64,000 nucleotides of DNA, from the NCBI RefSeq assembly GCF_003589595.1, contig NW_020653750.1, positions 10,145,775 through 10,209,774 of the forward strand, written 5' to 3'. Below, piece by piece: positions 1 to 11,660 of this stretch. Positions within the stretch are counted from its first letter, which is position 1; each line of letters opens with the position of its first letter. The translations under genes were made by a program, and so were the position numbers. Origin of the DNA: Hyposmocoma kahamanoa (lineage: Eukaryota > Arthropoda > Insecta > Lepidoptera > Cosmopterigidae). A model generated the notes under the pieces. The model searched no databases. It saw only the letters and a list, made by a program, of their open reading frames with translations, and was not told where the DNA came from.

Positions 1-51
<51 letters not shown>

Positions 52-64
52 ATATTTATATATA
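1..64. repeat. (TA)n microsatellite
   Basis: An almost pure TA dinucleotide run with a few T insertions opens the window. It is a simple repeat with no coding content. Confidence 0.95.
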
Positions 65-214
65 TGCCAATTCACGCCACAACACATTACAAACAATGGG
101 TGTCAATATGCTTGCCAATATTGGCATATAATATAGGCAGGCCTAATATAATATACACAACATTTACCTAGAACTATCTAAACAATACATTCCAAGTTAA
201 TAAATCCAAGTGCT

Positions 215-378
215 AGGTTTCAGGGTAAGGGTGTTGGTGAAACTACAGGCATATGGTACTTATCAACTTATGTTTCAGAGTGACGGGCGCAGTGACAGTG
301 CCCCTCAGATCTTTGTGGCAGACAGGCGTGTCGCTTACCACCAGGCGCGTGACTTGTTCGTCCTCTTACTTAGTACCA
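215..378 (+). repeat. Family A repeat, 5'-truncated copy (A1)
   Basis: Family A is a dispersed element of about 280 bp found about 18 times here. In + orientation it opens with AGTAGCAGTAGAGCTCC, carries GCAGTAATGTGAGCATTACTGC, GGGTGACGGGCGCAGTGGC and GTGTCGCTTACCACCAGGCG, and ends at GTATCATA followed by an A run. The constant 3' end, A-rich tail and frequent 5' truncation are the marks of a non-LTR retroelement or SINE. I cannot name the family. This copy keeps only the 3' half. The short open frames in it are shadows of the repeat. Confidence 0.8.
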
Positions 379-381
379 CAG

Positions 382-900
382 ACGTACATATATCTAGATA
401 GACGTAGCAAGTATAGCAATTTGTATGACAACCAAGCGTGCCACATTTTTTGTACCCACTATGACGTCACAAGAACTATTTAGTGTTGGAAACCTCCTTC
501 CGCTCGCCTAAATCGATTGATTGACCGGTATACGCATAAACACGCGTATGTCATTCAATTAATTGATTCTAAATTGAATAATTTTTGTTCAAGTATTTGT
601 TGATTACAAGTAGTCGTAATATTAATATAGTAAATAAGTACTATAATAAGATGGTTAACTCCTTTATTTTACTTGATTTAAAAAAATTTTGATTACTTAA
701 AAAAAATTAACACTTTAATTTTTAATCGACTTCAAATATTAAATTTATTGTCCTTCCAATAAAATGAGCTTATTATATAACATCTTTTTGTAATAGAAGA
801 TCTTGTCTATTAACTTAAATAATGAAAACGCACGTCAATATATGAACTTGCGACTGTTGGTAATTGATCATATTGATGAATGGCAAGACAAATGAAAATG
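382..900. other. AT-rich DNA, no feature seen
   Basis: No coding frame, tandem repeat or recognised element is visible here. Confidence 0.6.
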
Positions 901-1213
901 TTCACCATCATCTTCATCATTATATCAACCGGAAAAACCTCCACTGCTGAACATAGGCCTCCCCCAAAGATTTCCAAACCAGCCGATCGGACGCGACGTG
1001 TATCCATCGGTTACCCGCTGCCCTTACCAGGTCATCCGTCCATCTAGTAGGGGGTCGTCCCACTGAACGCCTTCCGGTTCGTGGTCTCCATTTAAGAACC
1101 TTTCTGCCCCAACGGCTGTCAGTTCTACGAGCTCTGTGCCCCGCCCACTGCCACTTCAACTTGCTAATCCTCGAGTTATGTCGGTGACTTCTTTCTTTTA
1201 CGGATCTCCTCAT
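890..1213 (-). mobile_element. RTE-type LINE, 3' fragment of reverse-transcriptase ORF
   Basis: The minus-strand frame contains SKLKWQWAGHRARR, WRPRTGRRSVGRPPTRWTDD and GEAYVQQW. This is the conserved C-terminal tail of the RTE-like endonuclease/reverse-transcriptase polyproteins common in Lepidoptera. It is followed downstream (lower coordinates) by an ATGATG-type run, the usual RTE 3' tail. Only the last hundred or so codons remain and the catalytic core is absent, so it is a dead 5'-truncated insertion. The same module recurs on the + strand at 52672-53051 and 35349-35425. Confidence 0.85.
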
Positions 1214-1215
1214 TT

Positions 1216-3400
1216 CTGATTGAAAATGTTACTGCTGACAAAATACGGTAAAATGTTATTAATCAGAAGAGGTTGACTTAATGACAGCCTCGTGTGAAAT
1301 TTTTGTGATTTGTTTATTATTTCTCGGATTTCTAACTCTGCTACTTGCATATTTGGATAGCATCTGAAGTGGGATAAACTAGACCACCCTCGTCTTCGAA
1401 AGCTACGAACTCATACGTATGACCAACTCCAGGTTTTGTAAAGACAGCGCACTGTTAATTCTTTACATTATATATTTTTTGTGTATTATTCGTTCTTCAT
1501 ATCCCTTTTTAATTATTTGCTCACTATCTTCGGACATTCGAGGCAACGTGCTGCAAAATTTATCGAAATTACAGATACTACTGATAATAGATACCACAAA
1601 ACTGAAAAAAAAAAACGAAACGTTACTAAACGTTATCACAAAAGAGTTATAGAATATTTTTACAATATTGCTAAGGTTATAATAATTTTCGTCCCTTTGT
1701 TTTCAAAATTGGTTGCCTAACATCACTAAATGTTAAATTTGGTCAAAATAATGTACAAGCGGCCGTACCACGAAACTGAACGCATTATACAAAAGTGCGT
1801 TCGTTCGATTTTCATGGCGTATTAACAAAGGATCACGAATATATCGCAGCAAGTAAAAACCACAATGTATTACAAATCTTGAGGCATACACTCAGTTGCA
1901 TATTTGTTTTCTCGAAATTCATACAAAATTAATTTTAGTTTTAACATTTAACAATGATTTAATTGTTTTTAAAATAAATTATATATCTTCTGATTATAAA
2001 ACTTTCCACTTGCCCGTGGAAGGAAACATTCCTACTTACCCGTTTACCCACAGCTTTTGCAGTTTCTAATGGCACAATTATGCATTTTTCGCGTTATCGA
2101 CTGGTGTTTAACTACGATAACGGTCTAGCGCGTTCTGAAGTGTAACAGCGGCAAGTAAGTGAATTTCACTTACTTTGGGCACGCGAAGTACGTACACTTG
2201 CGGCGTCTATCTACATGGATATTTGTCTGTGCTTAGTAAAGAACGTTTATGATAATAAAAATATATATACATCGTCGGTTACAATGCCGCTTAACATAAG
2301 GTGAGATTAAGATTAAGCGTGTCAGGAAAGTTCTTCAGTTCTTTAATGCCGTCGGCCTTGGCTCTGAATTGTAATTAGTGGTGATCACAATATATCAGTT
2401 GATGGTCGCAGTGATGAGTGGCTACATATGCCCCGAATGAAGCCACTCTTTAAAAACACTGTTATAAGTTAACCAGTGATCGGAATTGAGGGCATTAATT
2501 TAACTAAACTAAAGAATAATGTGGACATTCCCTCCTATAAATTCCCGAAATTCTCGAAACTGATTATATTTCAATATGCGTATTATTTATTTAAATTTGA
2601 GTACATTGGCGAATAACTATTATTTCCTATTAAGTTTTTGCTACAAATTATTGTCTCAAAAAAAAAAATGTAGTTGTGTTTCTATAAGCCCTTACGTATA
2701 TTTAAATACTTTAGCCGTTTTAAAAATGAACATGAGACAACTTATATGTTTAGAAAATAGTAAAAAAAGAATTTTTATACGCATTGATGGTGAAATGGGT
2801 ATGTTCATACTAAGAAAACGTTCATACTTTAGGTAAATTAACTACCTCAATAATAAATATAACATTATATAAATTAAGTTTTAACTGAAAAAAGAAATCG
2901 TAACAAACCCTTTCATAAATAGAAAAAGCTATTACGAAAATCTCTGTTCTCAAAACGTTCCATCGATTGAATTACAGTCATAGCATTCCATTTTGTATCG
3001 CGTTTACACGAAACGAGATAAAGGAGGTGGATGTTTTGCGGCATGAGTGTGAAACTGGAGCGAACGAGATGAGTTGCGAATGTGTATTCAGATAAATATC
3101 AAATGTTTTTTGATGGTTTCTGCTACATGATAGCGTGTTGGCATTTGATAGGCGTGGGATCATTCACAATAATATCTACGAGAATGTAATGTAATTTTTA
3201 TGTTGTTTGTTGGTGTTAGCTATCAATATCAATTCGCACGCACGCGCCAAGGACCTCAGACGCGTCCGTAGCGGTGCATAGATGAAAAAGGGTCATGCAA
3301 TATTTCATCGTTTTGTAAATGGTCAACGGATCAGGTTCCATGGTTCCAGGAAACGATGGTTTGTTTGAAATAATAAATATATGCAATTTAGATCTGAAAA
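1216..3400. other. AT-rich intergenic/intronic DNA
   Basis: I see no gene here. The short open frames (for example 2576-2836) are low-complexity and lack recognisable domains. A perfect 11-bp palindrome with a 1-nt centre lies at 2153-2175 (AAGTAAGTGAA and its complement). Confidence 0.5.
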
Positions 3401-3414
3401 ATGGTTTAATTATC

Positions 3415-3565
3415 AATACAAAGATCGAACACTCAGAAAAAATTCCTTCGATTCGGCCGGATTCGAATCAACGTCTTTTACCATACCGTGCTCTGACTCT
3501 GAACTCTGAGTGTTAGATCTTTGTATTAATAATTATAACAAACTAGTGGAGTAATTTCGCATAAA
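3415..3565 (-). repeat. Family D repeat: inverted arms around tRNA-like core (D1)
   Basis: Family D has inverted arms reading ATACAAAGATCGAACACTCAG and its complement, with subterminal AACTAGTGGAGTAATTTC outside. Between the arms this copy has a degenerate tRNA-like segment on the minus strand with a B-box-like GATTCGAATCC. The element looks like a MITE that has a tRNA-like body. The other copies are at 8385, 11545, 38632, 57960 and 60465. Confidence 0.65.
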
Positions 3566-3606
3566 AATAATTGAAAATCAATTCATTAAAATTTAAATGG
3601 TTTATA

Positions 3607-3877
3607 CTTTTTTTTATAATGTCAAATGACGGGATGGTAAGCTACACGACTGTCCATAACAGTTGCAGTGTCACTCAGAGCTTTAAGTCGCAAACATCTG
3701 AGTCGCCCGTCACCCTGAGACAAAGTTGACAAGTCCCACGTGATTGTAATTTCATCAGCACCCTTACTCTTCAAAACCGGAATACAGTAATGCTGACATT
3801 ACTGCTTGGCAACAGAAATAGATTGGGTGGCAGTACTTCCCTGGACGAACTCTTTCACAAGGAGCTCTACTAGTACG
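3607..3877 (-). repeat. Family A repeat, near full length (A2)
   Basis: This reverse-oriented copy starts with the T run of the tail (TTTTTTTTATAATG) and ends at CTTTCACAAGGAGCTCTACT. It contains both conserved hairpins. It lies just beyond family D copy D1. Confidence 0.85.
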
Positions 3878-3879
3878 AG

Positions 3880-5480
3880 CTCTCATGCGCAACAATCGCG
3901 AAAACCTAAAAACTCCATGTCTACTCCGATTTCTAATCCTAATAATATCTGGACCGACAAGAGAAAGGCAAGTGAGAGAATCAACATATTGTTGTTTTTC
4001 ATACTCGACAGTATCCTCGGAACATGATAACTAAAACATTTGTACACAAAATAATATTGTATAAATAATATACAAAATGATATTTTTAGTCTAATTCAAA
4101 TTTACCTATAGAATTATTTAAGTATATCAACATTAAAACAAAGGTTGTTGCAGTCCGTGTTGAATGGAAGAGAAAGCCAATGCAATTACAGATATACATA
4201 CATATATGTGACTCAATACGCACGCCACGGCCTGAAGCATAGTCGTTACATCGTGTATACTTCTTATATCTATAGTATCACAAAAGGCTGTAGGAGGTGG
4301 TTACCACGTGCCAGGTGGACAGTATGATGCTTGCGTAATGTATTATTGAAGAAAAACAAACCAATTGAACTATTGCAATGAGAGACGGACTTAGCGAACA
4401 TTTTGCGACGTCATTTCGTAGTAGAATTTCTTCTAAAAGAAGTGAAAAGATCCCTGATGAGCTAATATAAGAACAAAAACCTTCTTTTTTATTTTCCCCA
4501 TTACTTATTTGTTAAAAAAGTTGATATTACCATCCTAAGGTTGTTTGTGTTGTCATGGTCATACTTTAGATATTATATATATTAATTGGAGATACAGTAA
4601 ATGCCAGAAACAAATAAATGTTAATCTATTATGAGAGAAAACACTGATTTACGTAACACAGGTCTTTGAACCTAGCTCGGAAGCCAGGGCCTTACTATGA
4701 AATGTAATATTTCTGTACGAATAAAGAATTTATTATCATTAGTATTTCAAAACTGGAGATCACTGGCTTCTTTCTATACCACAGGTTACTCTATTTTAAG
4801 AGTCTGGGGGTCATGACTTATAATGTTAAATCGTGTAAATTTATTTTTTCAAATACACCAACCTGTAAATAACCCCAAAAGTAACGTTTCGGACTCTTCA
4901 TAGGAAATTTAATGTATATTATTTGATTTGTATTAACTTTGATAATTATAATATTTTTTGACCTCACTAGCTTAGCTTTGTTTCTCATTAGAAATCTGTG
5001 CGCAAAAGCGTCTTTGCACGCTAGCGTGGAAGAGGTTTTTGAAATTCGAACTTGACGATGGACTGTGGTGCACCAAATTTTTTCTTTCCATGGAAAAAAA
5101 GATAATGACATGTTCAACTACACGATTTTTCGTACATTACTTATTTATGTAATATAAATCCGTTGGTATATTTTATTCTTATTATTGTTGACATTCAATT
5201 GATAATGATAACTAAAATAATTTCAATAATCACTTAATCACACAAAATTATAAGTACTAGCAAGAATAAAAAACTATTAATAATAACCATTGCATAACAA
5301 ATAACTATTAGGAAATGAAACTATTCCTATACCTAGGCTCTTTATTTTACTGGTCCTATGGTCTCGGCTGACTGAGAACATGGAACCTGTAAAAAGCCGG
5401 AAATGTTGGTTTCTTTGAAAATAACAATATACGCGATTTTGATTTGTAAACATAGTTTCATTTACAAAAACACATTATTA
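3880..5480. other. AT-rich DNA, no feature seen
   Basis: A 99-codon minus frame at 4818-5117 has no recognisable domain and an AT-rich composition. I do not regard it as a gene. A polyadenylation-like AATAAA occurs near 4721 but no transcript structure can be built around it. Confidence 0.5.
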
Positions 5481-5534
5481 TTATCTAAGTTCAAATATAA
5501 TAATGTCAACTGATAATAATGTGTCAGACAACCA

Positions 5535-5690
5535 CGCCAATTATCTGGTCTTAAATGGGAATCCCATATACTATGAGCACCAGAGCAATGGAATTCACTC
5601 TGGGGCTCTTCCCAAAATACCCAAACCAGAGCCAATTTACAAAAGTTCATTTCCCAAATTGGTCCTTCCGGGAATACAATCTGGGAGACC
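5535..5690 (-). repeat. Family E SINE fragment
   Basis: The minus strand shows the E-family body: a CCGGAAGGACCAATTTGGG segment, then a T-rich linker, then AGAGTGAATTCCATTGCTC. It is related to the tandem array at 33926-34240 and to the pieces at 11220-11320 and 32795-32890. Confidence 0.6.
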
Positions 5691-5707
5691 CTACTCCGGC
5701 GTACATT

Positions 5708-5955
5708 TTATTTATGATACCAAGTGATGAGACCATATCATGCGCCTGGTGGTAAGCGACACGCCTGATCTGAGGGGAATTGCCACTGAGACATAGTTGA
5801 TAAGTCCCATGTGCTTGTAATTTCACCAGCGCGGCGCCCTTACCCTTCAAAATCGAAACGCAGTAATGCTCATATTACCACTTAGCAGCAGAAATAGATC
5901 AGGTGGCATTACTTCCCTGGACGAACTCTTGCACCAGGAGCTCTACCGCTACTAA
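5708..5955 (-). repeat. Family A repeat (A3)
   Basis: A reverse copy from the tail-proximal GATACCAAGTGATGAG to the 5' motif CACCAGGAGCTCTACCGCTA. It abuts a family E SINE piece. Confidence 0.85.
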
Positions 5956-6330
5956 ATTGTATTTGTATTGAGCCTCTGAAGTCGACAAAAATATGAAATA
6001 TTATTGTCAGATACTTCGTTATTTTCAAGGATTTTCCGACTCCTGTAGTTAATAGTTCAGTTTACGGCCATAATAGGTATGTTATCTGCGATGGTATTGC
6101 GCATAAAACTCTTATATGCAGTAATGAAATATAATGGATTTAGCTTTTTACTCGTTGGAAATTGCCTTAAAGGAGTAAGTACACGAGCTGTCTTTTTTAA
6201 ATGATAGAATAATTGAGCATTTCACTAATTAATAGATTAAGGCGTTACTTTGCGGAAGTCCATATCAATAAAAATGAAAGAAAATTAATTTGTAACTCCG
6301 CGAACCCAGTGAAGTTAAATCATGCAATAA

Positions 6331-6357
6331 ACCCGAAAATAATTTATTCTCGGGTTT
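6331..6357. other. Hairpin
   Basis: AACCCGA and TCGGGTT flank an AT-rich middle that can also pair, giving a stem-loop inside the TIR element. Confidence 0.5.
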
Positions 6358-6451
6358 CAACAATAGTAACGCTGGGGTTAGCGGAGTATAAATATATTAA
6401 CCGTTCTGAATGAGCACGTTCTTGGGCCGAGAGTCGAGCAATCAACAGCCC

Positions 6452-6486
6452 CTGAGGATGCCTCGTGGAGAGGCGAAACACGTGTC
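6452..6486 (+). ncRNA. Hammerhead ribozyme-like motif
   Basis: The order is CTGAGGA (core CUGANGA, 6452-6458), a 5-bp stem GCCTC/GAGGC with a 5-nt GTGGA loop (6460-6474), GAA, a 4-bp loop-less stem III ACAC/GTGT, then a C before the predicted cleavage point (after about 6486). The tiny loop-less stem III is typical of Penelope-associated hammerheads, which are thought to act as dimers. One extra base (T6459) separates the core from stem II, and stem I is weak, so activity is uncertain. Confidence 0.45.
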
Positions 6487-6681
6487 GGATATATTTGGTG
6501 GTGGTGTTTGTGACTGCAGTTGCGTTGTGTTATTTATTTTATTTTATTAATTTTATGCGGAGAGAGGGTGGGAAAATTAACTCCATGACGAAATATTCCA
6601 CACAAGAACAGGTATTTCGCACGATTTAACCTTCACTGGCTTCGCGGAGTAACAAATTAATTTACTTCCATTTTTATAAGC

Positions 6682-6900
6682 ATTTGACCTCCAACTCACC
6701 TGATGGAAATTGACGATGACGACGACGAGGTCGACGATTTAGCATGTACACCTAAATAATGCCTATTCACTCTCACCTGGAAGTGGCTCACATTGAAAGG
6801 CCGTTCTCTTTAAAAATGTGCAAGTGTAACGATTCGTATGAATCTTTGGGATATCCACAGCATAGGGGATCAGCCTATGTGTACGGTTTACGTACAAGGT
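6682..6900 (-). mobile_element. Jockey/CR1-type LINE 3' end fragment
   Basis: The minus strand encodes remnants like VDIPKIHTNRYTCTF followed by the 3' untranslated end (TCAGGTGAGTTGGAGGTCAA). It matches the LINE 3' end at 53110-53345. It is a 5'-truncated pseudogene fragment adjoining the TIR element. Confidence 0.65.
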
Positions 6901-7375
6901 TCTTATGTGGTGTTAAACTTTCAATAATTTTTAAATTTTCTATGCTCGTGATTGTGTGTCAACTCACCCCAACTAACTACAACCTTAAACTAACTTAACT
7001 AACTGCAACCAAAATGCCCAAGGCCATGCACTACGTGTAGTCCCCCGATCGTGGTAACACACTCTCCGTGATATATACTGTAGAATACCGATACTGTTGA
7101 AAGGCAGTTCGTATGCAGTTGATACGATTGCACGCCAACTGCATTGCTATATCTGCTATTACAACTGGAGTGGAGCCAGTATTCCTGGCAACCAGTAGTC
7201 TAAATTCCAATTGCTATATTGTAGTTACGCTGCACGGCGAATCCAGCTTGTGTGACTCCACATTTACACATTTTATATACCGTATTCTTAGGTTTTTGCG
7301 ATTGTTACAAATTGGAAATGAAAAATTATTTTTTCAGATCTAAAATTGTGTATATTTATTTTCTCAAATAAAACC

Positions 7376-7439
7376 ACGGCTGACTTCATGAGATCTTTAA
7401 AGAATTCGAATTCTTCAAAGATCTCATGAAGTCAGCCGT
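7376..7439. other. 64-bp near-perfect palindrome
   Basis: Two abutting 32-bp arms, 7376-7407 and 7408-7439, are reverse complements with a single mismatch and no spacer. The centre is GAATTC|GAATTC. It fits no repeat family seen elsewhere in the window. Confidence 0.95.
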
Positions 7440-8380
7440 AATCATGGACCTGCAGAGGGCTTGAAACATTGGTTTGTTTTAAAAAAATGTCACACTATAC
7501 ATTTCGTAGAATCAAATTTAAATTCTTAGTCACATCAGAAGAATCTAGGAAATTAAATTATTTTTTCGGCTAATCGATTGTCTACTATTATGTTTTGTTG
7601 CATACGCTTTGTTTGAAAAAACAAATATACGCGATATAGTTCAGAAAAAAATTCAATTCCAATGTGAAACAATCGCGAAAACCTAAGTATTAGAAGAATA
7701 CGTTATATAATTTATCAGAGAAGTTTCAAGTAATAGAGTAGTACAATATCTTCCGATACCGCAATATCGGAATGATTAAAGACCAAAAAATCAAAATGAA
7801 ATAGTTACATTTTTACTTACAATGACAAGAATTTTCTTTTAAATGCATAACCGTAACAAAGTAATTGGTAGTTAAAAACTTTTATAAATTTATTATTGTT
7901 TTAAAAAAACGTGTTTATATGATAGTTACGAAATGTTTAAAGATGAAAAAAAAACTAAAATTGTTTAATGAATTAAAAATTTCAAGAAAGAATTAATCTT
8001 GTGTAGTCTAGTCTAGTAGTTGCGTAGTCTGGTGCTTGATGTATGGTTGACTTGCTTTATATATTTTTCGCTTTTGCGATATTTTTTAAAGTTTATTGTT
8101 ACATGCTAAAATAAATAAATAAATAAATAAATAAAATGCTTTCTATTCTGTGGAAGTGGGCAGCGGGAAACGAAGCCTAAAAGCGGGACTGTCTTGCTCA
8201 AAGCGGGACGTGACCATCGTTAATGGCCAGGTATGGCCTCATTACAAGGATGAAATTTATGTAAATATAGTATTTCGTTTTCTAATCATTTAATTTTTAA
8301 TAAATAAAAAATAATCATTTCTACTCAAAATCGTACATAAATAACACTTTTATTATATTTAAATTTATACTTATTTGATA
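7440..8380. other. AT-rich DNA with short (AAAT)n run
   Basis: There is no gene. A tetranucleotide AAAT/ATAA run lies at 8110-8136. The rest is low-complexity AT-rich DNA. Confidence 0.5.
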
Positions 8381-8384
8381 TGCA

Positions 8385-8520
8385 ATTATTTTTTATGTGA
8401 AATTACTTCACTAGTTTGTTATAATTATTAATACAAATATCGAACACTCAGAAAAAAAATCGGCCGGATCGAAGGAATTTATGTCTGAGAGTTCGATCTT
8501 TGTATTAATAACTACAACAC
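8385..8520. repeat. Family D repeat, internally deleted (D2)
   Basis: Left arm TTAATACAAATATCGAACAC and right arm GTTCGATCTTTGTATTAATA are inverted around a short core that keeps only CGGCCGGATCGAAGGAA. The outer subterminal motif TTACTTCACTAGTTTG is present on the left. Confidence 0.7.
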
Positions 8521-8705
8521 TTTTATGATGTTTCACAACACATTCAATTAAATTTTGTTTTCCATGAACTGCTTAGATAAACGGTGAAACGAGGGCGAAA
8601 CTTTTTGGAATCTCTAAATATTTAGGTTCCATTTGGTATGAAAACGTAAACGGCAAAAGTATAATTGTTTTAAAACCAACGTACTTAAAATAAATTACGG
8701 TAGAA

Positions 8706-8895
8706 ATGCTGCCACCATACCTATTTCTGTCACCAAGCAGTGATGTGGGCATTACTTATTCATGTTTTGAAGGACGCTGATTGAACTAAAGGCACAGTAG
8801 ATTTGTCGACTTTATGAATCAGGGTGACGGGCGCAGTGACAGGGCTCCTCAAATCTTTGCAATTCAAAGATCTGAGTGGGGCTGCAACTGTTAAG
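8706..8895 (+). repeat. Family A repeat, truncated at both ends (A4)
   Basis: It runs from GCTGCCACCATACCTATTTC to CAACTGTTAAG. The normal 3' tail is missing. Confidence 0.75.
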
Positions 8896-8899
8896 CTGC

Positions 8900-9340
8900 T
8901 AATAGACGGACGCATGAGCGAATTCGATATACATGTACAACTGATTTCACACGACATTGATTTCAAGCAGTTATCGCTGTGCGCCTAATTCAGGACCTTA
9001 GTGTATTTGTTGATATCGAAATGGAGGATCTTACTTGTAGTTCACCAGTGATTTTACTTTTTATTAAGGAAATAAACAAATCGTTATCGAAATCCTCAAT
9101 TTTAATTTGTCAACAAAATCACGTTCGCAATTCCCGATTATTCTCTGCGGTGGCATTTAAGATCAAAAATGTAAACAAAGGTGCCTTTACAAAAAAAAAC
9201 AATTGTGCAAATGATATAAAAGTTTCACCAATCATGTTTTTGTTTTACCATTAAATTGATTAAACCCTCGAGTAATCGTTACCTTTTGCCGTTGGGTACT
9301 ACTAAAGGTCAAGAGTTTCAAATACAAAAAATCACGTAAT
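8900..9340. other. No gene seen
   Basis: A 91-codon frame at 8979-9254 begins at a non-ATG codon and has no recognisable motif. Confidence 0.5.
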
Positions 9341-9348
9341 CTCTTAAG

Positions 9349-9610
9349 GCTCAATTTATATTGCGGCGGAACGGAATGGAAGCGATATTTGTATCGATAT
9401 TGTACACAGCATTATGAACTATATGGCCATTCGTGTAACATACAAACTAGATAAGCGGAATTCTCACGCATGCCCGAGAATGATATAAATTAATAAAAAG
9501 AGAGTAAAAGTAGTAAAGAGGAAGATATAAATATAAAGTTCATTATTCTGTGTACAATATCATTACCAAAATTCGCTTCCATTCCATTAAGCCGCAATAT
9601 AAATTGAATC
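9349..9610. mobile_element. MITE-like element with ~73-bp TIRs
   Basis: Arms at 9349-9421 and 9538-9610 are inverted and highly similar (TTCAATTTATATTGCGGC at the outer end, ATATTGTACACAG inside). About 115 bp lie between them. CTTAAG sits just outside both ends, so a TTAA target is possible, but the distances differ on the two sides. There is no coding capacity. Confidence 0.8.
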
Positions 9611-9619
9611 TAAAGTGTC

Positions 9620-10550
9620 TTAAGTAACATATTTTTTTAATGTTAACTTTTCATTCTCGGACTATCATTCACATTGACTGCACGGCCTACAGGGCACGAC
9701 AAAAGGACATACATACAATACATACGCTCTTCGAGCTACAACGAGCTGCACGCTCTAATTGCTTCGGCAGACATGGGTCTGCAACCTATTTAGATACTTC
9801 CAAGTTTACCAAGGTAGATCATGCCAGGAGGGAACTGCTCTGACAACGGAATGAGTGATGCCGTGGGATATCTCTCCTTCAGAGACTTATTCGTAGTTTC
9901 CCCGTCCGGAGGAGTACAGTTAACGATTCAACTGCATAAAATCGACTTCTCGACTGCATGCGATTGACCACGACTGCACGCATTAACTGTAAAGTGCAGT
10001 CTGTCTCTTGGTAGCCCTATACGTGTCGCTTACACGACATATAAATCCGAGTCCGAAATCTCGTTAATTGCCATCGTTAAAGAAAATGTCCTTTCAGTGT
10101 GGGTTTGAGTTTTCCGTTACCACACAAGAGAAATACATCAGTATACATGTGACATTACATTCTCAGCGACAGCGTATTCGTTGTGTAAATCCCTCGTAAC
10201 AGGTAAATCGCGGCGGTGGCTGTCACATGATCCCACTCGAGGTTCACTCGCTGCACATTCGTTAGTATTCATGGACTCCCAAATTGTTTATTTCTTACAC
10301 ATTATAAGGTTCTTAATCCCTTAAGAACCGCGTTCCATAACAATAATATACATATATAAAGCCACGAGGCAGTGCAGGACAAATGAGTTTATTTTGTTAA
10401 CGAAGATCTACAGCTTAAATTGAAAGAGATACTCGTATTTTAGTTTGTTCAAGCACCATTAAACTGTCTCCACCAATATCATTTGTAACAAAAGTAATTT
10501 AAAACATGTAACAGTTTGTACAACTGAAACACGCTTGAAAAAATGTGCTG
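9620..10550. other. No gene seen
   Basis: The sequence is unique-looking with moderate GC. Short frames here lack domains, splice structure or start context. Confidence 0.5.
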
Positions 10551-10554
10551 GAGG

Positions 10555-10920
10555 AGTAGCAGTAAAGCCCCTTGTGAAAGAATTCGTCCAGGGAAGTACT
10601 GACAATGTACCTATTTCTGCCGCCAAGTAGTAATGTAAGCATTACTGCGTTCCGGTTTTGAAGAGTAAGGGTACTGGTGAAATTCCAGGCACATGGAGCT
10701 CGTGAACTTAAGTCTTAGAGTAATGGACGCATTGGGCTCATTTGGGTTCCGTTGCAACTTTAACCCTCAGATGCTACAAACCCGCGCAGTGGTAGTACCC
10801 CTCAGGTCTTCGCGTTTTAAAGCTCTGAGTGGTCTCACTGTAACTGTTATGGATAGGCGTGTCGCTTATCACCAAGCCCATGACTTGTTCGAGCCGTCAT
10901 TTGGTATCATAAAAAAATAT
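10555..10920 (+). repeat. Family A repeat, full length with internal insertion (A5)
   Basis: It runs from AGTAGCAGTAAAGCCCC to the tail GGTATCATAAAAAAATA. It has about 60 extra bases near 10735-10795 compared with other copies, partly repeating the downstream CCTCAG segment. Confidence 0.85.
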
Positions 10921-11219
10921 TCTTTTATTTTTTGTGATATAAACTTTGTTAATTCGTAGACTACGCACATAATTTATCGTTTATTGAACCTTAGCTTTCT
11001 TTCCTACTTTTCTTTGTCGGTTATATTGCCAGAAATTTTACTATTCTACTTAAAAAGTAACATTCTTTTTCTACCAGGAAAGGACAAACATTTTTTGGTA
11101 TTATAAATTATGTCCTTAAATTTTCTAAACAGAGGGCTGTATAAAGCAACTTTTAAATTGTGTACGCAAATTCGGTAAAAGTGCGGAAATTATCCGAATA
11201 ATATAAATAGACAACCACA

Positions 11220-11320
11220 CCAATTGCAACGGAATTCACTCCACGGGCATAACCCAGAACACCCAGATCAGAATTAATCTAGTAAAGTTTATTTCCCAAA
11301 TAGACCCTACCGAGAATCGA
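11220..11320 (-). repeat. Family E SINE fragment
   Basis: It shares GAATTCACTCC, AACCCAGAACACCCAGA and TTTATTTCCCAAATAGACCC with the E-family body in the same orientation as the copy at 5535-5690. Confidence 0.5.
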
Positions 11321-11544
11321 ACAATGTAAACCTAAAGCTTTTAATTCTAAGCCACGGCAGGTGAGCTGGATCTGATTTATAAAATAGTCTTTAGTCTAGG
11401 TCAAGGCAACAGTGTTATTATGGACTAGACAATTTCACTTACGAATTATAAAACAGAAAAGTAAAATTACACATGTAATATGATTTTATTGAATATCATG
11501 TTTTTATTGCCATGATATTAATTTTTTTATACAAAACTCCACTA

Positions 11545-11610
11545 GTTTGCATCCAGCGGGATCGAAGGATATTTTTTGTGTTTGTTCCATTTTTGTATCA
11601 ATAATTTTTG
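11545..11610. repeat. Family D remnant (D3)
   Basis: It has the subterminal ACTCCACTAGTTTG, the GGGATCGAAGGA core and GTTCCATTTTTGTATCAATA, but the left arm is lost. Confidence 0.5.
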
Positions 11611-11660
11611 CGATGCTTTTAAAAAACAATTTGATTTTTTTTTAAGTAAATCGACTTGCT

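Larger units (their letters stand above)
6283..6665. mobile_element. TIR element with hammerhead-ribozyme-like core
   Basis: Inverted arms of about 45 bp lie at 6283-6326 and 6618-6665. Both contain TAACTCCGCGAACCCAGTGAA or a close variant. Between them, 6452-6486 matches the hammerhead ribozyme core. A similar arm sequence occurs alone at 23815-23865. Hammerhead motifs of this form are known from Penelope-like retroelements and relatives. No protein-coding part is present here. Confidence 0.6.

Noticed and set aside
4818..5117. 99-codon minus frame
   Set aside because: AT-rich composition, no domain, no splice or promoter context.
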